41,607 nt of DNA from Bilophila wadsworthia ATCC 49260 (GCF_000701705.1 NZ_JNJP01000033.1:1-41607); one strand, 5' to 3'. Shown: positions 1 through 8,735, numbered from the stretch's first letter. A program made the numbers and translations. The notes: generated by a model from the letters alone, not told the origin.

Positions 1-54
1 AAGAACCAGAGGCCTTTGCCTCAGCCGCTGCGTTTCCGTCAGCGGCGAAGCGGG

Positions 55-100
55 AATTTACCCCGCTCGGTCCAGCTTGTCAACAACTTTTTTTTTCGAA
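55..100 (-). promoter_or_regulatory. Strong sigma70-type promoter P1, reading left out of the window
   Basis: On the minus strand a perfect -35 TTGACA (78-83) is followed by a 17-nt spacer and the -10 TAAATT (55-60). Immediately upstream (84-100) is a run of nine A, like an UP element. Downstream of the -10 comes CCCGCTTC, a GC-rich discriminator of the kind seen at stringently controlled rRNA promoters. No gene lies between it and the left edge, so the target is outside the window; an rRNA or other high-output operon is the inference. Confidence 0.65.
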
Positions 101-157
101 CCCCGAAGTTTTTTTTCGGAGCGCGCCGCGAGGGTTTCTCCCCGGCGCAGAAGCGGG

Positions 158-211
158 AACTTATCCCGACCCCTTCTCGCTGTCAACCGCTTTCTTCTGC
201 TTTTTTCAAAA
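158..211 (-). promoter_or_regulatory. Strong sigma70-type promoter P2, tandem with P1
   Basis: Minus strand: -35 TTGACA (181-186), 17-nt spacer, -10 TAAGTT (158-163), followed by the same CCCGCTTC start region as P1. A-rich stretches (about 187-211) lie upstream. The shared core and discriminator indicate duplication. A third, apparently degenerate copy has TTGACA at 310-315 with A-tracts upstream, but its best -10 (TATGCA, 282-287) is 22 nt away. Confidence 0.62.
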
Positions 212-414
212 AACCGTTACCGTGCTGTCACAGTGACGACACAACAACTGCAGGTTGTTTTCAACACGCAGCCGAAGCATTTGCATACCCTGCCCCAGAC
301 CCCGCTCTCTGTCAACCATTTTTTGAATTTTTTTCCAAAACGTTTTCTTCTCAATATCCAACCTTTTTGTTTTATTGCACTATGAGAATATGCGTTTTCC
401 GGGATGATACTCAT

Positions 415-446
415 GAAAAAAGCCCGGAAAGAGGACTCCCCGGGCC
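415..446 (-). terminator. lysC terminator
   Basis: On the minus strand GCCCGG (440-445) pairs with CCGGGC (422-427) and is followed by six T. It lies 23 nt past the lysC stop codon. This is a classic Rho-independent terminator. Confidence 0.85.
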
Positions 447-468
447 TTCGCATCAGTTCGCTTGACGG

Positions 469-1695
469 CTAGGCGTGATCAGGCTTGTGCAGTTCGAACG
501 CGTCGTGCAGGGTGCGCACAGCGAGTTCGGTGTATTTTTCGTCGATCAGACAGGAAATCTTAATCTCGGACGTACTGATCATCTGGATGTTGATGTTTTC
601 CTGCTGCAGGGCGGCGAAGGCCTTGGTCGCCACGCCGGTGTGGTTGCGCATTCCCACGCCGATGACGGAAACCTTAGCGACGTAGGGGTCGTGTTCCACG
701 CCCGTACCGCCGATCCGCGCGACGATTTCCTTCATGAGCTGAATGGCTTTCTCCAGATCCTTGCGGGACACGGTGAACGTCATGTCGGTCACGCCTTCGC
801 GGCTGGCGGTCTGGATGATCATGTCAACCATGATGCCGTTTTCGGACAGCGGCGCAAAAAGGGCGGCGGAGACGCCGGGGCGGTCAGGAACCCCGCATAC
901 GGTTACACGGGCCTGATCCTTGTCATATGCAATGCCGGAGACGAGCACGGCTTCCATCATGGCGTCCTCCTGGGCGACCAGCGTTCCCGGATCATCAGAA
1001 AACGTGGAGCGCACGTGAACGGGAACATTATACTTCTTTGCGAACTCCACAGAACGGATTTGCAATACCTTCGCACCCATGGAAGCCATTTCAAGCATTT
1101 CTTCATAGGTGACGCGATCGAGTTTGCGAGCCGTGGAGCACAGATTGGGGTCCGTCGTATAGACCCCGTCCACATCCGTATAGATTTCACACTCGCAGGA
1201 ATCCAGAGCGGCGGCCAGCGCCACGGCGGACGTATCGGACCCGCCACGGCCGAGCGTGGTGATGCGCCCGTCTTCCGTCGAGCCCTGGAACCCGGCGACC
1301 ACGAGCACGTCGTGCGCCTCAAGCTCCTTATGGATGCGGGAGGCATCAATAGAGAGGATGCGGGCACGGCCGAATTCATCATTCGTGATGATCGGGATCT
1401 GCCAGCCGAGCATCGAACGCGCCTTGATGCCGGAGTCCTTGAGCAACATGCTGAAAAGCGCGATCGAGGCCTGCTCGCCCGTGGAAAGCAGACTGTCCAC
1501 TTCCGCCAGATCAGGCTCTGCGGCCCAACGGGTCGACAGATCCAGCAGTTTGTTGGTCTTCCCGGACTTGGCGGAAAGCACCACGACTACCTTGTATCCC
1601 TGATCCAGAGCGGCTTTCACCTTACCACGCACCATTTTTAGGCGGTCGATGTCGGCTACGGACGTCCCTCCGAATTTTTGTACCAGAATACGCAT
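469..1695 (-). CDS. lysC: Aspartate kinase
   Basis: Aspartokinase phosphorylates L-aspartate, the first step toward lysine, threonine, methionine and diaminopimelate. The 408-aa product opens with the kinase signature KFGGTSV and carries the TLGRGGSDTSA substrate/nucleotide motif in the middle. The last third holds two ACT domains (for example the stretch beginning VSVIGVGMRNHTG), so allosteric control by lysine or threonine is expected from the family. I chose the ATG at 1695 over the in-frame ATG at 1710: AAGGA lies 7 nt before 1695, and MRILVQKFGG is the usual N-terminus, whereas 1710 has no nearby ribosome binding site. tsaE lies 51 nt upstream on the same strand, so the two are probably cotranscribed. 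A terminator follows at 415-446. Confidence 0.96.
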   Translation of the reverse strand: MRILVQKFGGTSVADIDRLKMVRGKVKAALDQGYKVVVVLSAKSGKTNKLLDLSTRWAAEPDLAEVDSLLSTGEQASIALFSMLLKDSGIKARSMLGWQIPIITNDEFGRARILSIDASRIHKELEAHDVLVVAGFQGSTEDGRITTLGRGGSDTSAVALAAALDSCECEIYTDVDGVYTTDPNLCSTARKLDRVTYEEMLEMASMGAKVLQIRSVEFAKKYNVPVHVRSTFSDDPGTLVAQEDAMMEAVLVSGIAYDKDQARVTVCGVPDRPGVSAALFAPLSENGIMVDMIIQTASREGVTDMTFTVSRKDLEKAIQLMKEIVARIGGTGVEHDPYVAKVSVIGVGMRNHTGVATKAFAALQQENINIQMISTSEIKISCLIDEKYTELAVRTLHDAFELHKPDHA

Positions 1696-1746
1696 AGCTG
1701 AGTCCTTCATCGTGACCTGTGAGGCAGAAACCCTTCCTCTTTGCCG

Positions 1747-2241
1747 TCATTCCCCGGAATCGCGGAGACGAGCCAGTTTCTGCAATACGCAGTGCGCCGC
1801 CTTCCCATAGGGGGACAGCGTTACCAACCTGTTATTTTTGCAGACTTGAAACAGGATGTCCAGACGTTTCGGGGGCAAATTCTCGGCTGCAATCCGCTCG
1901 GCCCATTCGACGAGCACCAGTCCGGATTCCGTATCCAGCGCCTCGTCCACTTCATCGGGCAATGCGCCCTCCGAGCGGTACAGATCACAATGGATGACGG
2001 AGGGCGTCGTGGGATAGCTGTTGCACAGGGTAAAGCTCGGGCTGGAGACTTCCGCATTCTCCCCTCCGGGCAACGCTTCGATGAAGCCGCGTGTGAACGT
2101 GGTCTTGCCTGAGCCCAGATCGCCGTAGAACAATATGATATGAACCTGCTCGCCGCCCTCGGCGTACTGCTCGTTCAGCGCCCGGCCAAGCTGCCTGCCG
2201 AACTCGACGGTCGATTCGGCATCAGGAAGGGATATATCCAT
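1747..2241 (-). CDS. tsaE: tRNA threonylcarbamoyladenosine biosynthesis ATPase TsaE
   Basis: TsaE is the small P-loop ATPase that works with TsaB and TsaD to make the t6A modification at position 37 of ANN-decoding tRNAs. The 164-aa product shows the Walker A motif GDLGSGKTT, the family motif PSFTL, HCDLYR and EWAER, in the order and length normal for the family. The ATG at 2241 is chosen because AAAGGA lies 7 nt upstream; an in-frame ATG at 2283 would add 14 residues without a good ribosome binding site. The gene is followed after 51 nt by lysC. Confidence 0.93.
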   Translation of the reverse strand: MDISLPDAESTVEFGRQLGRALNEQYAEGGEQVHIILFYGDLGSGKTTFTRGFIEALPGGENAEVSSPSFTLCNSYPTTPSVIHCDLYRSEGALPDEVDEALDTESGLVLVEWAERIAAENLPPKRLDILFQVCKNNRLVTLSPYGKAAHCVLQKLARLRDSGE

Positions 2242-2663
2242 AGAAAATCCTTTGAAAAAAATCGGGGGAGAGCATGAGAGCAAAACGGCCCTCGGCAGAG
2301 AAAATCCGCATGGGATCAGCCTTGCCGCCGCGCCCTTGCGGGAACGTCAGGCGAGGCCAACCCATTGAACCATCCATCTCCTCTTGAAACCATCAGAAGC
2401 GAAGATGACCGTTCCGATTACCGGAAACCTGACGGAAACTCAACGCTTCCCTGCCCCCTCTCTGGATGGGGTCGCATGGCAGGCGGCCCGGGCCGGCAGA
2501 CAGCTCCGGATATCCGCCAGTCAAAAGCCGCTGAAGCGGGATACGCAGAGGAGGGGACCTGTCCTCCGAAAGGCGCTGCCTCCCAGGATGCCTTCGAACT
2601 TCCACATCTCTCACAAGAACCACTGGACGACCGGGAAAAAAATGTATAGAGTACTCACCTCAT
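2242..2663. other. Divergent intergenic region with no convincing gene
   Basis: These 422 bases separate tsaE (minus) from truB (plus). Open frames exist on both strands, but none has a ribosome binding site, a recognisable motif or natural composition. The promoters for both operons should lie here, but I cannot place -35/-10 boxes with confidence. GGAGG and CCTCC near 2550-2570 could form a short hairpin upstream of truB. Confidence 0.4.
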
Positions 2664-3593
2664 ATGGAACAACAGCACGGTCTTCTTGTGGTCGACAAGC
2701 CACGCGGGCTCTCGTCCGCCCAGTGTACCAACCGATTCAAACGGTTGGGGCAGAAAAAGATAGGACACGCAGGCACCCTGGACCCGATGGCTCAGGGCGT
2801 TCTGTTGGTGCTTCTCGGGCACGCGACCAAAATCTCCGGATATCTCATGGCGGGAGGCGTCAAAGCCTATCAGGGCACTGTCCGGCTCGGGCAGACCACT
2901 GATACGTGGGACGCCGACGGCCAGATTACCGCCGAAGCGCCGTGGAACCATGTGACCGCCGAAGCCGTGGCCGACGTCATCGCCGGCTGGGTGGGCACGA
3001 GTGAACAGCCCGTGCCGCCCTATTCAGCGGCCAAGCATCAAGGTCAGCCCCTCTACAAGCTGTCCCGGGAGGGGAAAGAAACCCCGCTCAAAATCAAGAC
3101 CATCGAAATTTCGCGTGCGGAAGTCCTCAGGGTTGAGCTTCCGTACGTTACCTTCCGAGTCATTTGCAGTTCCGGCACTTACATACGGTCCCTCGCCCAC
3201 AGCTTGGGGACGCGCTTGGGGTGCGGAGCCGTGCTCACGGAACTGATTCGGGAGTATAGCCACCCCTTTGGCCTCGACAGGGCTTGTCCGCTGGACACGC
3301 TGCTCGCCGAGCCCGAAACGCTGCCTGAACGGGTCATCCCCGTGACCGCCGCTCTCCCCCACTGGCCCACGATCACCGTGACCGGGCAGGAAGAGGCGGA
3401 CACGAAAAACGGCAAGATCCTTGTGTGGACGGAAGCGCGCCGCGCGCGCTCCAGAGCACAGGACGGAACGGACATCCCGTGCGTTCCCGGCGCCAACGCC
3501 GTCTTGCTCTCGCCCGACGGGCAGCCTCTCGCGCTCGCCGAAGCCGTCTCCGGCGGCCCCGCATGGAAAGTGCTCAGGGGACTTTGGAACTAA
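2664..3593 (+). CDS. truB: tRNA pseudouridine(55) synthase
   Basis: TruB isomerises U55 of tRNA to pseudouridine in the T-loop. The 309-aa protein has the family motifs VDKPRGLSS near the N-terminus, KKIGHAGTLDP (with the catalytic Asp) at about residues 32-42, and the GTYIRSLAHSLG motif around residues 170-180. A PUA-like C-terminal segment follows. The ATG at 2664 lacks a clear Shine-Dalgarno sequence, which is unusual here. rpsO begins 25 nt after the stop. The truB-rpsO-pnp order is common in Proteobacteria, but the usual infB/rbfA genes are not in front of it within this window. Confidence 0.95.
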   Translation: MEQQHGLLVVDKPRGLSSAQCTNRFKRLGQKKIGHAGTLDPMAQGVLLVLLGHATKISGYLMAGGVKAYQGTVRLGQTTDTWDADGQITAEAPWNHVTAEAVADVIAGWVGTSEQPVPPYSAAKHQGQPLYKLSREGKETPLKIKTIEISRAEVLRVELPYVTFRVICSSGTYIRSLAHSLGTRLGCGAVLTELIREYSHPFGLDRACPLDTLLAEPETLPERVIPVTAALPHWPTITVTGQEEADTKNGKILVWTEARRARSRAQDGTDIPCVPGANAVLLSPDGQPLALAEAVSGGPAWKVLRGLWN

Positions 3594-3618
3594 CGCAACC
3601 CATTCGGAGGATATCGCT

Positions 3619-3888
3619 GTGGTTATGGACGCCGCCCAGAAAAAGACTGTTATCGAAGCTCACGCCAAGCATGAAGGCGACACCGGCTCCCCGGAAGTCC
3701 AGGTAGCTCTGCTTACCGCCCGCATTGAAGGCCTCACCGGGCACTTCAAGGAACACAAGAAGGACTTCCACTCCCGCCGTGGCCTGCTCAAGCTCGTCGG
3801 CCAGCGCCGCAACCTGCTGAACTACCTCAAGAGCAAAGATATTCAGCGTTACCGCGCTCTCATCGAAAAGCTGGGACTGCGCAAGTAA
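3619..3888 (+). CDS. rpsO: 30S ribosomal protein S15
   Basis: S15 binds 16S rRNA early in assembly of the small-subunit platform. The 89-aa product contains the invariant GDTGSPEVQ segment and the HKKDFHSRRGLL and VGQRRNLLNYL rRNA-binding stretches, ending in EKLGLRK. I chose the GTG at 3619 (giving MVMDAAQKK) because CGGAGGA sits 7 nt upstream, while the ATG at 3625 is 13 nt from it. The result has the standard family length. It is followed by a terminator-like hairpin and then by pnp. Confidence 0.95.
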   Translation: MVMDAAQKKTVIEAHAKHEGDTGSPEVQVALLTARIEGLTGHFKEHKKDFHSRRGLLKLVGQRRNLLNYLKSKDIQRYRALIEKLGLRK

Positions 3889-3899
3889 GTGCGTTTTCG

Positions 3900-3923
3900 G
3901 GGGGAGCCTTGGGCTCCCCCTTT
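3900..3923 (+). terminator. Terminator-like hairpin after rpsO
   Basis: A 9-bp GC-rich stem (GGGGGAGCC / GGCTCCCCC) with a 3-nt loop is followed by only three T. It lies 11 nt past the rpsO stop. It probably terminates partially, letting some transcription run into pnp; it may also protect the rpsO 3' end. Confidence 0.6.
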
Positions 3924-3951
3924 CCACGTCATCAACCTCAACCCGTCATGA

Positions 3952-4011
3952 GAAGGAGTTTCCGCGAACAGGATCGACGTTTGGATCGATATTGTTCCCG
4001 GAGTCTCCTTC
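3952..4011 (+). promoter_or_regulatory. Long hairpin in the pnp leader (candidate RNase III site)
   Basis: GAAGGAG (3952-3958) pairs with CTCCTTC (4005-4011). The stem continues inward through 3977/3986 with only three mismatches (3959/4004, 3965/3998, 3972/3991) and two G-U pairs, closing on the 8-nt loop 3978-3985. That is about 23 base pairs. In E. coli the rpsO-pnp spacer forms a hairpin that RNase III cuts so that PNPase can repress its own mRNA; the position and shape here match that. The conserved mechanism is inference. Confidence 0.7.
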
Positions 4012-4032
4012 CCGAAGAGAAAAGGATTCACC

Positions 4033-6270
4033 ATGAGTTTTAGAAAAGCCCCCACCCGGGTTTCCGCCACCATCGGCGGCAAGGAAATCATCCTTGAGAC
4101 CGGCCGCGTCGCTACGCAGGCCCACGGCTCCGTTACCATCCAGTGCGGTGGCACCGTCGTGCTCGTTACCGTTTGTTCACAGCCCCTCGACTTCGACCGC
4201 GGCTTCTTTCCGCTGACCGTGGAATATTCCGAGCGCATGTATGCCGCGGGCCGTATCCCCGGCAGCTTCTTCCGCCGCGAAATCGGCCGTCCGTCCGAGC
4301 GCGAAACCCTCGTTTCCCGCCTCATCGACCGCCCGATCCGCCCGTTGTTCCCCAAGGGCCTCCCCGAAGACGTGCAGGTGCTCGCCAGCGTCATTTCCTC
4401 CGACCAGGAAAACGAATCCGACGTGCTCTCCATCACGGCCGCTTCCGCCGCCGTCATGCTGTCGCCCCTGCCCTTCGCCGAAGCCGTCGCCGGCGGACGC
4501 ATCGGCCGCATCAACGGCCAGTTCATCCTGAACCCCACCGTCAAGGAAATGGCCGAAAGCGACCTGAACATCGTGTTCGCCGCTTCCGCCGACGCGCTGG
4601 TCATGGTTGAAGGCGAAGCCACCTTCGTTCCCGAAGACGTGATCATCGACGCCCTCGAATGGGGCCGCAAGGAAATCCAGCCCCTCGTCGAAGCGCAGGT
4701 CAAGCTGCGCGAGCTCGCGGGCAAGGCGAAGATGGCCTTCACCCCGCAGGAAGACGACGCGGCCCTGCTCGCCCGCATCGAAGAGCTTGCCGCCGGAGCC
4801 GGCCTCGAAGCCGCCATGCGCGTGCCCGAAAAGATGGCCCGCAAGGACGCCCGCAAGCTCGTGAAGGAAAAGATCGTCGAAGCCCTCAAGGCCGATCCGA
4901 CCTATGGCGAAGACGAAAAGGCCCTCTCCTCCGTCGGCGACATCATCGGCCACATCGAAAAGAAGGTCGTGCGCAAGCGCATCCTTGACGAAGGCACCCG
5001 CATCGACGGACGCGACACCAAGACCGTGCGCCCCATCGAAATCCAGCCCGGCATCCTGCCCCGCGCCCACGGCTCCGCGCTGTTCACGCGCGGTGAAACG
5101 CAGTCCCTGTGCGTGACCACGCTCGGCAGCTCCACGGACAACCAGCGCATGGATTCGCTCACCGGCGACGTGACCAAGACCTTCATGCTGCACTATAACT
5201 TCCCGCCCTTCTCCGTGGGCGAAGTGAAGCCCGTCCGCGTGTCCCGCCGCGAAATCGGCCACGGCGCGCTGGCCGAAAAAGCCCTCAAGCCCATCATCCC
5301 CGCGGGCGACGGCTTCCCCTTCACCGTCCGCGTGGTGGCCGAAACGCTGGAATCCAACGGTTCCTCCTCGATGGCCGCGGTGTGCGGCGGCTGCCTGTCC
5401 CTCATGGACGCGGGCGTGCCGATTTCCGATCCGGTCGCCGGCGTGGCTATGGGCCTCATCAAGGAAGGCGATAACTTCATCGTGCTGACCGACATCCTCG
5501 GCGACGAAGATGCCCTCGGCGACATGGACTTCAAGATTGCCGGTACCGCCGAAGGCGTAACCGCCGTGCAGATGGACATCAAGATCACCGGCCTGACCAC
5601 CGAGATCATGCGCAAGGCCATGCGTCAGGCGCATGAGGCCCGCCTGCATATCCTCGGCGAAATGAAGAAGGCCATCGACGGCCCCCGCGCCGAACTCTCC
5701 AAGTATGCCCCGCAACATGCCGAAGTCTTCGTGAACCCCGAAGTCATCCGCATGATCATCGGACCCGGCGGCAAGAACATCAAGGCGATCACCGCCGCCA
5801 CCGGCGCTTCCGTGGATATCGAGGACAGCGGCCGCATCTCCATCTTCGCCCCCACCGCCGAATCCATGGAACAGGCCAAGGAACTGGTGCAGTACTACGA
5901 CCAGCGCCCCGACCTCGGCAAGAACTACATGGGCAAGGTCCGCAAAGTGCTGGAAATCGGCGCCATTGTGGAAATCATGCCCAATGTCGAAGCCCTCGTG
6001 CACATCTCGCAGCTTGATACCAGCCGCGTGGCGCAGGCTTCCGATGTGGCCCACCTCGGCGAAGACATGTTGGTGAAGGTCATCGAAATCAACGGCGACC
6101 GCATCCGTGCCAGCCGCAAGGCCGTCCTCCTCGAAGAACAGGGCATCGAATGGAAGCCCGAGGACACCGCCCGCCCCGCCCGCACTCCGCGCGGCGAAGG
6201 CGACCGCGATCATCGCGGTGACCGTGGGGATCGCGGCGAACGCCGCGAACGCCGTCCCCGCCGCGACTAA
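4033..6270 (+). CDS. pnp: Polyribonucleotide nucleotidyltransferase (PNPase)
   Basis: PNPase degrades RNA 3' to 5' by phosphorolysis and is the core of RNA decay complexes. The 745-aa protein has the complete domain order: RNase PH-like domain 1, an all-helical linker, RNase PH-like domain 2 with the catalytic GDEDALGDMDFK stretch (about residues 489-500), a KH domain with IIGPGGKNIKAI (about 575-586), and an S1 domain from about 630. The C-terminus is a short tail rich in Arg, Asp and Gly, a possible RNA or protein contact. The ribosome binding site AAAAGGA lies 6 nt before the ATG. Codon use is strongly biased to C-ending codons, consistent with high expression. Confidence 0.97.
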   Translation: MSFRKAPTRVSATIGGKEIILETGRVATQAHGSVTIQCGGTVVLVTVCSQPLDFDRGFFPLTVEYSERMYAAGRIPGSFFRREIGRPSERETLVSRLIDRPIRPLFPKGLPEDVQVLASVISSDQENESDVLSITAASAAVMLSPLPFAEAVAGGRIGRINGQFILNPTVKEMAESDLNIVFAASADALVMVEGEATFVPEDVIIDALEWGRKEIQPLVEAQVKLRELAGKAKMAFTPQEDDAALLARIEELAAGAGLEAAMRVPEKMARKDARKLVKEKIVEALKADPTYGEDEKALSSVGDIIGHIEKKVVRKRILDEGTRIDGRDTKTVRPIEIQPGILPRAHGSALFTRGETQSLCVTTLGSSTDNQRMDSLTGDVTKTFMLHYNFPPFSVGEVKPVRVSRREIGHGALAEKALKPIIPAGDGFPFTVRVVAETLESNGSSSMAAVCGGCLSLMDAGVPISDPVAGVAMGLIKEGDNFIVLTDILGDEDALGDMDFKIAGTAEGVTAVQMDIKITGLTTEIMRKAMRQAHEARLHILGEMKKAIDGPRAELSKYAPQHAEVFVNPEVIRMIIGPGGKNIKAITAATGASVDIEDSGRISIFAPTAESMEQAKELVQYYDQRPDLGKNYMGKVRKVLEIGAIVEIMPNVEALVHISQLDTSRVAQASDVAHLGEDMLVKVIEINGDRIRASRKAVLLEEQGIEWKPEDTARPARTPRGEGDRDHRGDRGDRGERRERRPRRD

Positions 6271-6301
6271 CGCAACGAACTGAGGCCCGGCCTCGGATAC
6301 C

Positions 6302-6368
6302 GCCGGGAAAGGTAATCCTTCCCGGTCTCCGAAAAGGAGGAAGAAGCATATGCTTCTTCCTCCTTTTT
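6302..6368 (+). terminator. Tandem hairpins terminating pnp
   Basis: A first hairpin pairs CCGGGAAAGG with CCTTCCCGG (6303-6325, one bulged A). A second is a perfect 36-nt palindrome (6332-6367) with 18-nt arms, A-rich on the left and ending in five T on the right. The second has the form of a bidirectional Rho-independent terminator. Confidence 0.85.
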
Positions 6369-6652
6369 CGCTTCATGAGGGGGCCTGTCCCCGCGTTCAA
6401 AAACCGGGGCATCTTGCCGGGAAGAAAAAAGAAGCGGCACGTCCGCCCTCCCTTCCTGTACCCTGCGCCGAAGCGAACACGTTTCCAGCATCTTCTATAT
6501 GAAAAACCATAATTGAATGGGGTACGACACCACGTTCCGCCTCCGGCGTACTTTTAACGCCTCTGCCCGGTAAAAAGGACAAGAACGCCCTTGCTCTCGT
6601 CACCGTTGGCGGATATCATTTAATTCCAATTGATAGTCGACGGGGTGTTAAC
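6369..6652 (+). promoter_or_regulatory. Leader of the pilus assembly operon with a candidate promoter
   Basis: No gene is seen in these 284 bases. A candidate sigma70 promoter is TTGCTC (6591-6596), 17-nt spacer, TATCAT (6614-6619). That gives a start about 27 nt before the GTG of the pilus operon. The -10 is good and the -35 weak. A short inverted repeat (GGCGT / ACGCC around 6545-6561) lies upstream and could be an operator; this is speculative. Confidence 0.35.
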
Positions 6653-8734
6653 GTGTCTTTATCCGCAAGCCAGGCCAGTGCCACACAGAAGCTGCTGGAG
6701 CATATCCGCAGTACACCCCAGAAAGACGACGCTTCTGCTTCTTTCGCCCCACCCCTCCAGATTCCTCCGGCCGCGCCCCTCCGTCCTTTGTTCGGCAAAG
6801 AGCGCTCGGTTGTGGGTATTGATGTCGGCAAGGGCAGGATCTGCCTTGTACAACGCCGCGCCGGAAGCACACCGATCCTTGAGGCCATTCAGAGCTTCAG
6901 CATCCCGGAAACCATGGACTGGGAAACACCGGGCCTCGCCGACAGGATACGCGAGGCGTTGAGCGCCTTCCTGCCTCATGGCGGACGCGACGCGGACATA
7001 TGGGTCCGGCTCCCCGACGGACAGGATGAGCTTCGCCATTACCGCATTCCCAAAGTCAGCCCTAAAGATCGCGACGCCATTGCCAAGATGGCCGCGATCC
7101 GGGAAAAACCGTTCGACGAGGCCGAAAACATCTTCGACTATCGCGTGGACGCCGAAGTGCTGGACAAAGGTGTGCCCCGCCTCCCCGTCACCGCCATGAT
7201 CGCCAACAAAGGCGCTGTCAACACCGTCAGGCATACGCTCGCCGCGGCCGGCGTTTCTCCCGCGGGCATCTCCTCCGGGAACATCTACGCGCAAAACCTG
7301 TTCGCTTCGGGCTGGCTGTCCTCGCCGTGGGAACATTTCGCCTTCGCCGACATAGGAGAGGACTCCACTCGCATCGAGATCTTTTCCGGTACCAACATCG
7401 CGCTCAGCCGGACCATCAAAACCGGCCTGAGAAGCCTCGTCACGGCATTGCAGGAATCCTACGGCGGCCGACGCAAGAAAACGCCTCCGCCTCCAGTTGT
7501 GCCGCCCATGCCGCGGCACCTGCCGATGGAGGCGTTGGGCGGGGAGCTTGCCGGGTCTCACTCCGAACGGCAGCAGGCCGTTTCATCGTTCACGTCGCCC
7601 TCGGACCCGTTCCCGTTGATCCTGCAGCCGGAATCCCTGCCGCTGGAGCTGTCTCTTCCACAGCTGTCCCCAATGGATATGGGCATGGCTTCGGCACCTG
7701 TCGCGCCTTCCGTGCCCGCAGCGTCCCTATCCTCCCTCGCCGAAAAAATTCCGGACGATGAAATTTCCTATGAAGAAGGCCTGCACCTGCTCTGCGAAAA
7801 CAGGCGCCGCACGCCCGAAGAAGAGGAACGCCTGCTTCTGCGCCTTTCCCAGCCTCTCGGGAGGTTGGCCAGGCAGCTGGAACGCACCGCCGACCACTTC
7901 CGCAACGCTATGGGGATGCCGAACATTCAGGGCGTCATTGTGTTCGCCCCCGGCGGCTGCATGGCGCTTGCGCTGAAAAAGTTCGAAACCTCCCTCGGCC
8001 TCCCCTGCCGCCCGCTGCGCTTTGACGGGCAGACCACGCCCGGCGCGGCTACGGATCTGGAAAAGGCGCTGGCCAGATCCGCCGACGAAAGCCTGCTGCA
8101 AGCCATCGGCCTGAGCCTCTCCGCCCCGGCGTATACGCCCAATGCGATCATGACCTACAAGGATCAGAAGAGCAGGGAACGGCAGATGCGGATCACGTTC
8201 CTTTCGATAGGGCTCACGACCGTCGTGCTCATGCTGCTTCTGGCCTTCTGCGGCAAACTGTACATGGGCTATCTGGACGAGAAAGCGCACAAGGCCGAAC
8301 TGGAAAGCCGGATTGCCTCGTGGCCCGTGCTCTACACGCCGGATCAACTCAGGAACAATCTGGCCGACACCCAGAAATGGCAGGTGCAGGCCCGGACACT
8401 GGCGAAACGCCGCATCGCCGCCGCGCTCATGACCGAACTCTCCACCATCACCCCCGAGGCCATCCATATCACGGGTATGCGGGTTACGTTCAAGGACGTG
8501 AATCCCGGCAAGCAGGAAGCGCGGCGCGGCACGAAGAAACCATCCGAACCCGAAGAAAGCGCCGTCGCCGTGCTCACCGGAAGCGTGGCGGGCGACATGC
8601 TCCAGCGCGAATCCCAGCTTGCGGAATTCCTCAGCCAGCTGGAGCACTCCCCGATGGTTCTGTCCTTGGTTGTGGAAAAGCAGCAGACGGATACGGAAAT
8701 CCTCTCCTTCGTCGCAACGCTGAGGCTGGTGTAA
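6653..8734 (+). CDS. PilM-PilN fusion (GspL/MshI-like pilus assembly protein)
   Basis: The 693-aa protein is an inner-membrane alignment component of a type IV pilus. Residues about 50-490 are a PilM-like actin fold: VVGIDVGKG (about 53-61) is the phosphate-1 loop and FADIGEDST (about 230-238) the second. The fold is interrupted by a Pro-rich, low-complexity insertion at about 275-365. A transmembrane helix follows at about 513-537. Then comes a coiled stretch and a PilN/GspL-like ferredoxin fold to the C-terminus. PilM and PilN are separate proteins in most type IVa systems; joined they give the domain order of T2SS GspL. The start is GTG with a weak GGGGTG upstream. The next gene begins 1 nt after the stop. 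Confidence 0.8.
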   Translation: MSLSASQASATQKLLEHIRSTPQKDDASASFAPPLQIPPAAPLRPLFGKERSVVGIDVGKGRICLVQRRAGSTPILEAIQSFSIPETMDWETPGLADRIREALSAFLPHGGRDADIWVRLPDGQDELRHYRIPKVSPKDRDAIAKMAAIREKPFDEAENIFDYRVDAEVLDKGVPRLPVTAMIANKGAVNTVRHTLAAAGVSPAGISSGNIYAQNLFASGWLSSPWEHFAFADIGEDSTRIEIFSGTNIALSRTIKTGLRSLVTALQESYGGRRKKTPPPPVVPPMPRHLPMEALGGELAGSHSERQQAVSSFTSPSDPFPLILQPESLPLELSLPQLSPMDMGMASAPVAPSVPAASLSSLAEKIPDDEISYEEGLHLLCENRRRTPEEEERLLLRLSQPLGRLARQLERTADHFRNAMGMPNIQGVIVFAPGGCMALALKKFETSLGLPCRPLRFDGQTTPGAATDLEKALARSADESLLQAIGLSLSAPAYTPNAIMTYKDQKSRERQMRITFLSIGLTTVVLMLLLAFCGKLYMGYLDEKAHKAELESRIASWPVLYTPDQLRNNLADTQKWQVQARTLAKRRIAAALMTELSTITPEAIHITGMRVTFKDVNPGKQEARRGTKKPSEPEESAVAVLTGSVAGDMLQRESQLAEFLSQLEHSPMVLSLVVEKQQTDTEILSFVATLRLV

Positions 8735-8735
8735 C

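Noticed and set aside
2384..2902. 172-aa and 94-aa frames before and into truB
   Set aside because: No ribosome binding site, no recognisable motif, and the longer one overlaps truB in another frame.
4177..6213. 678-aa open frame antisense to pnp
   Set aside because: Composition (Gly, His, Asp, Phe) is the shadow of a C-ending codon bias in pnp; no domain is visible.
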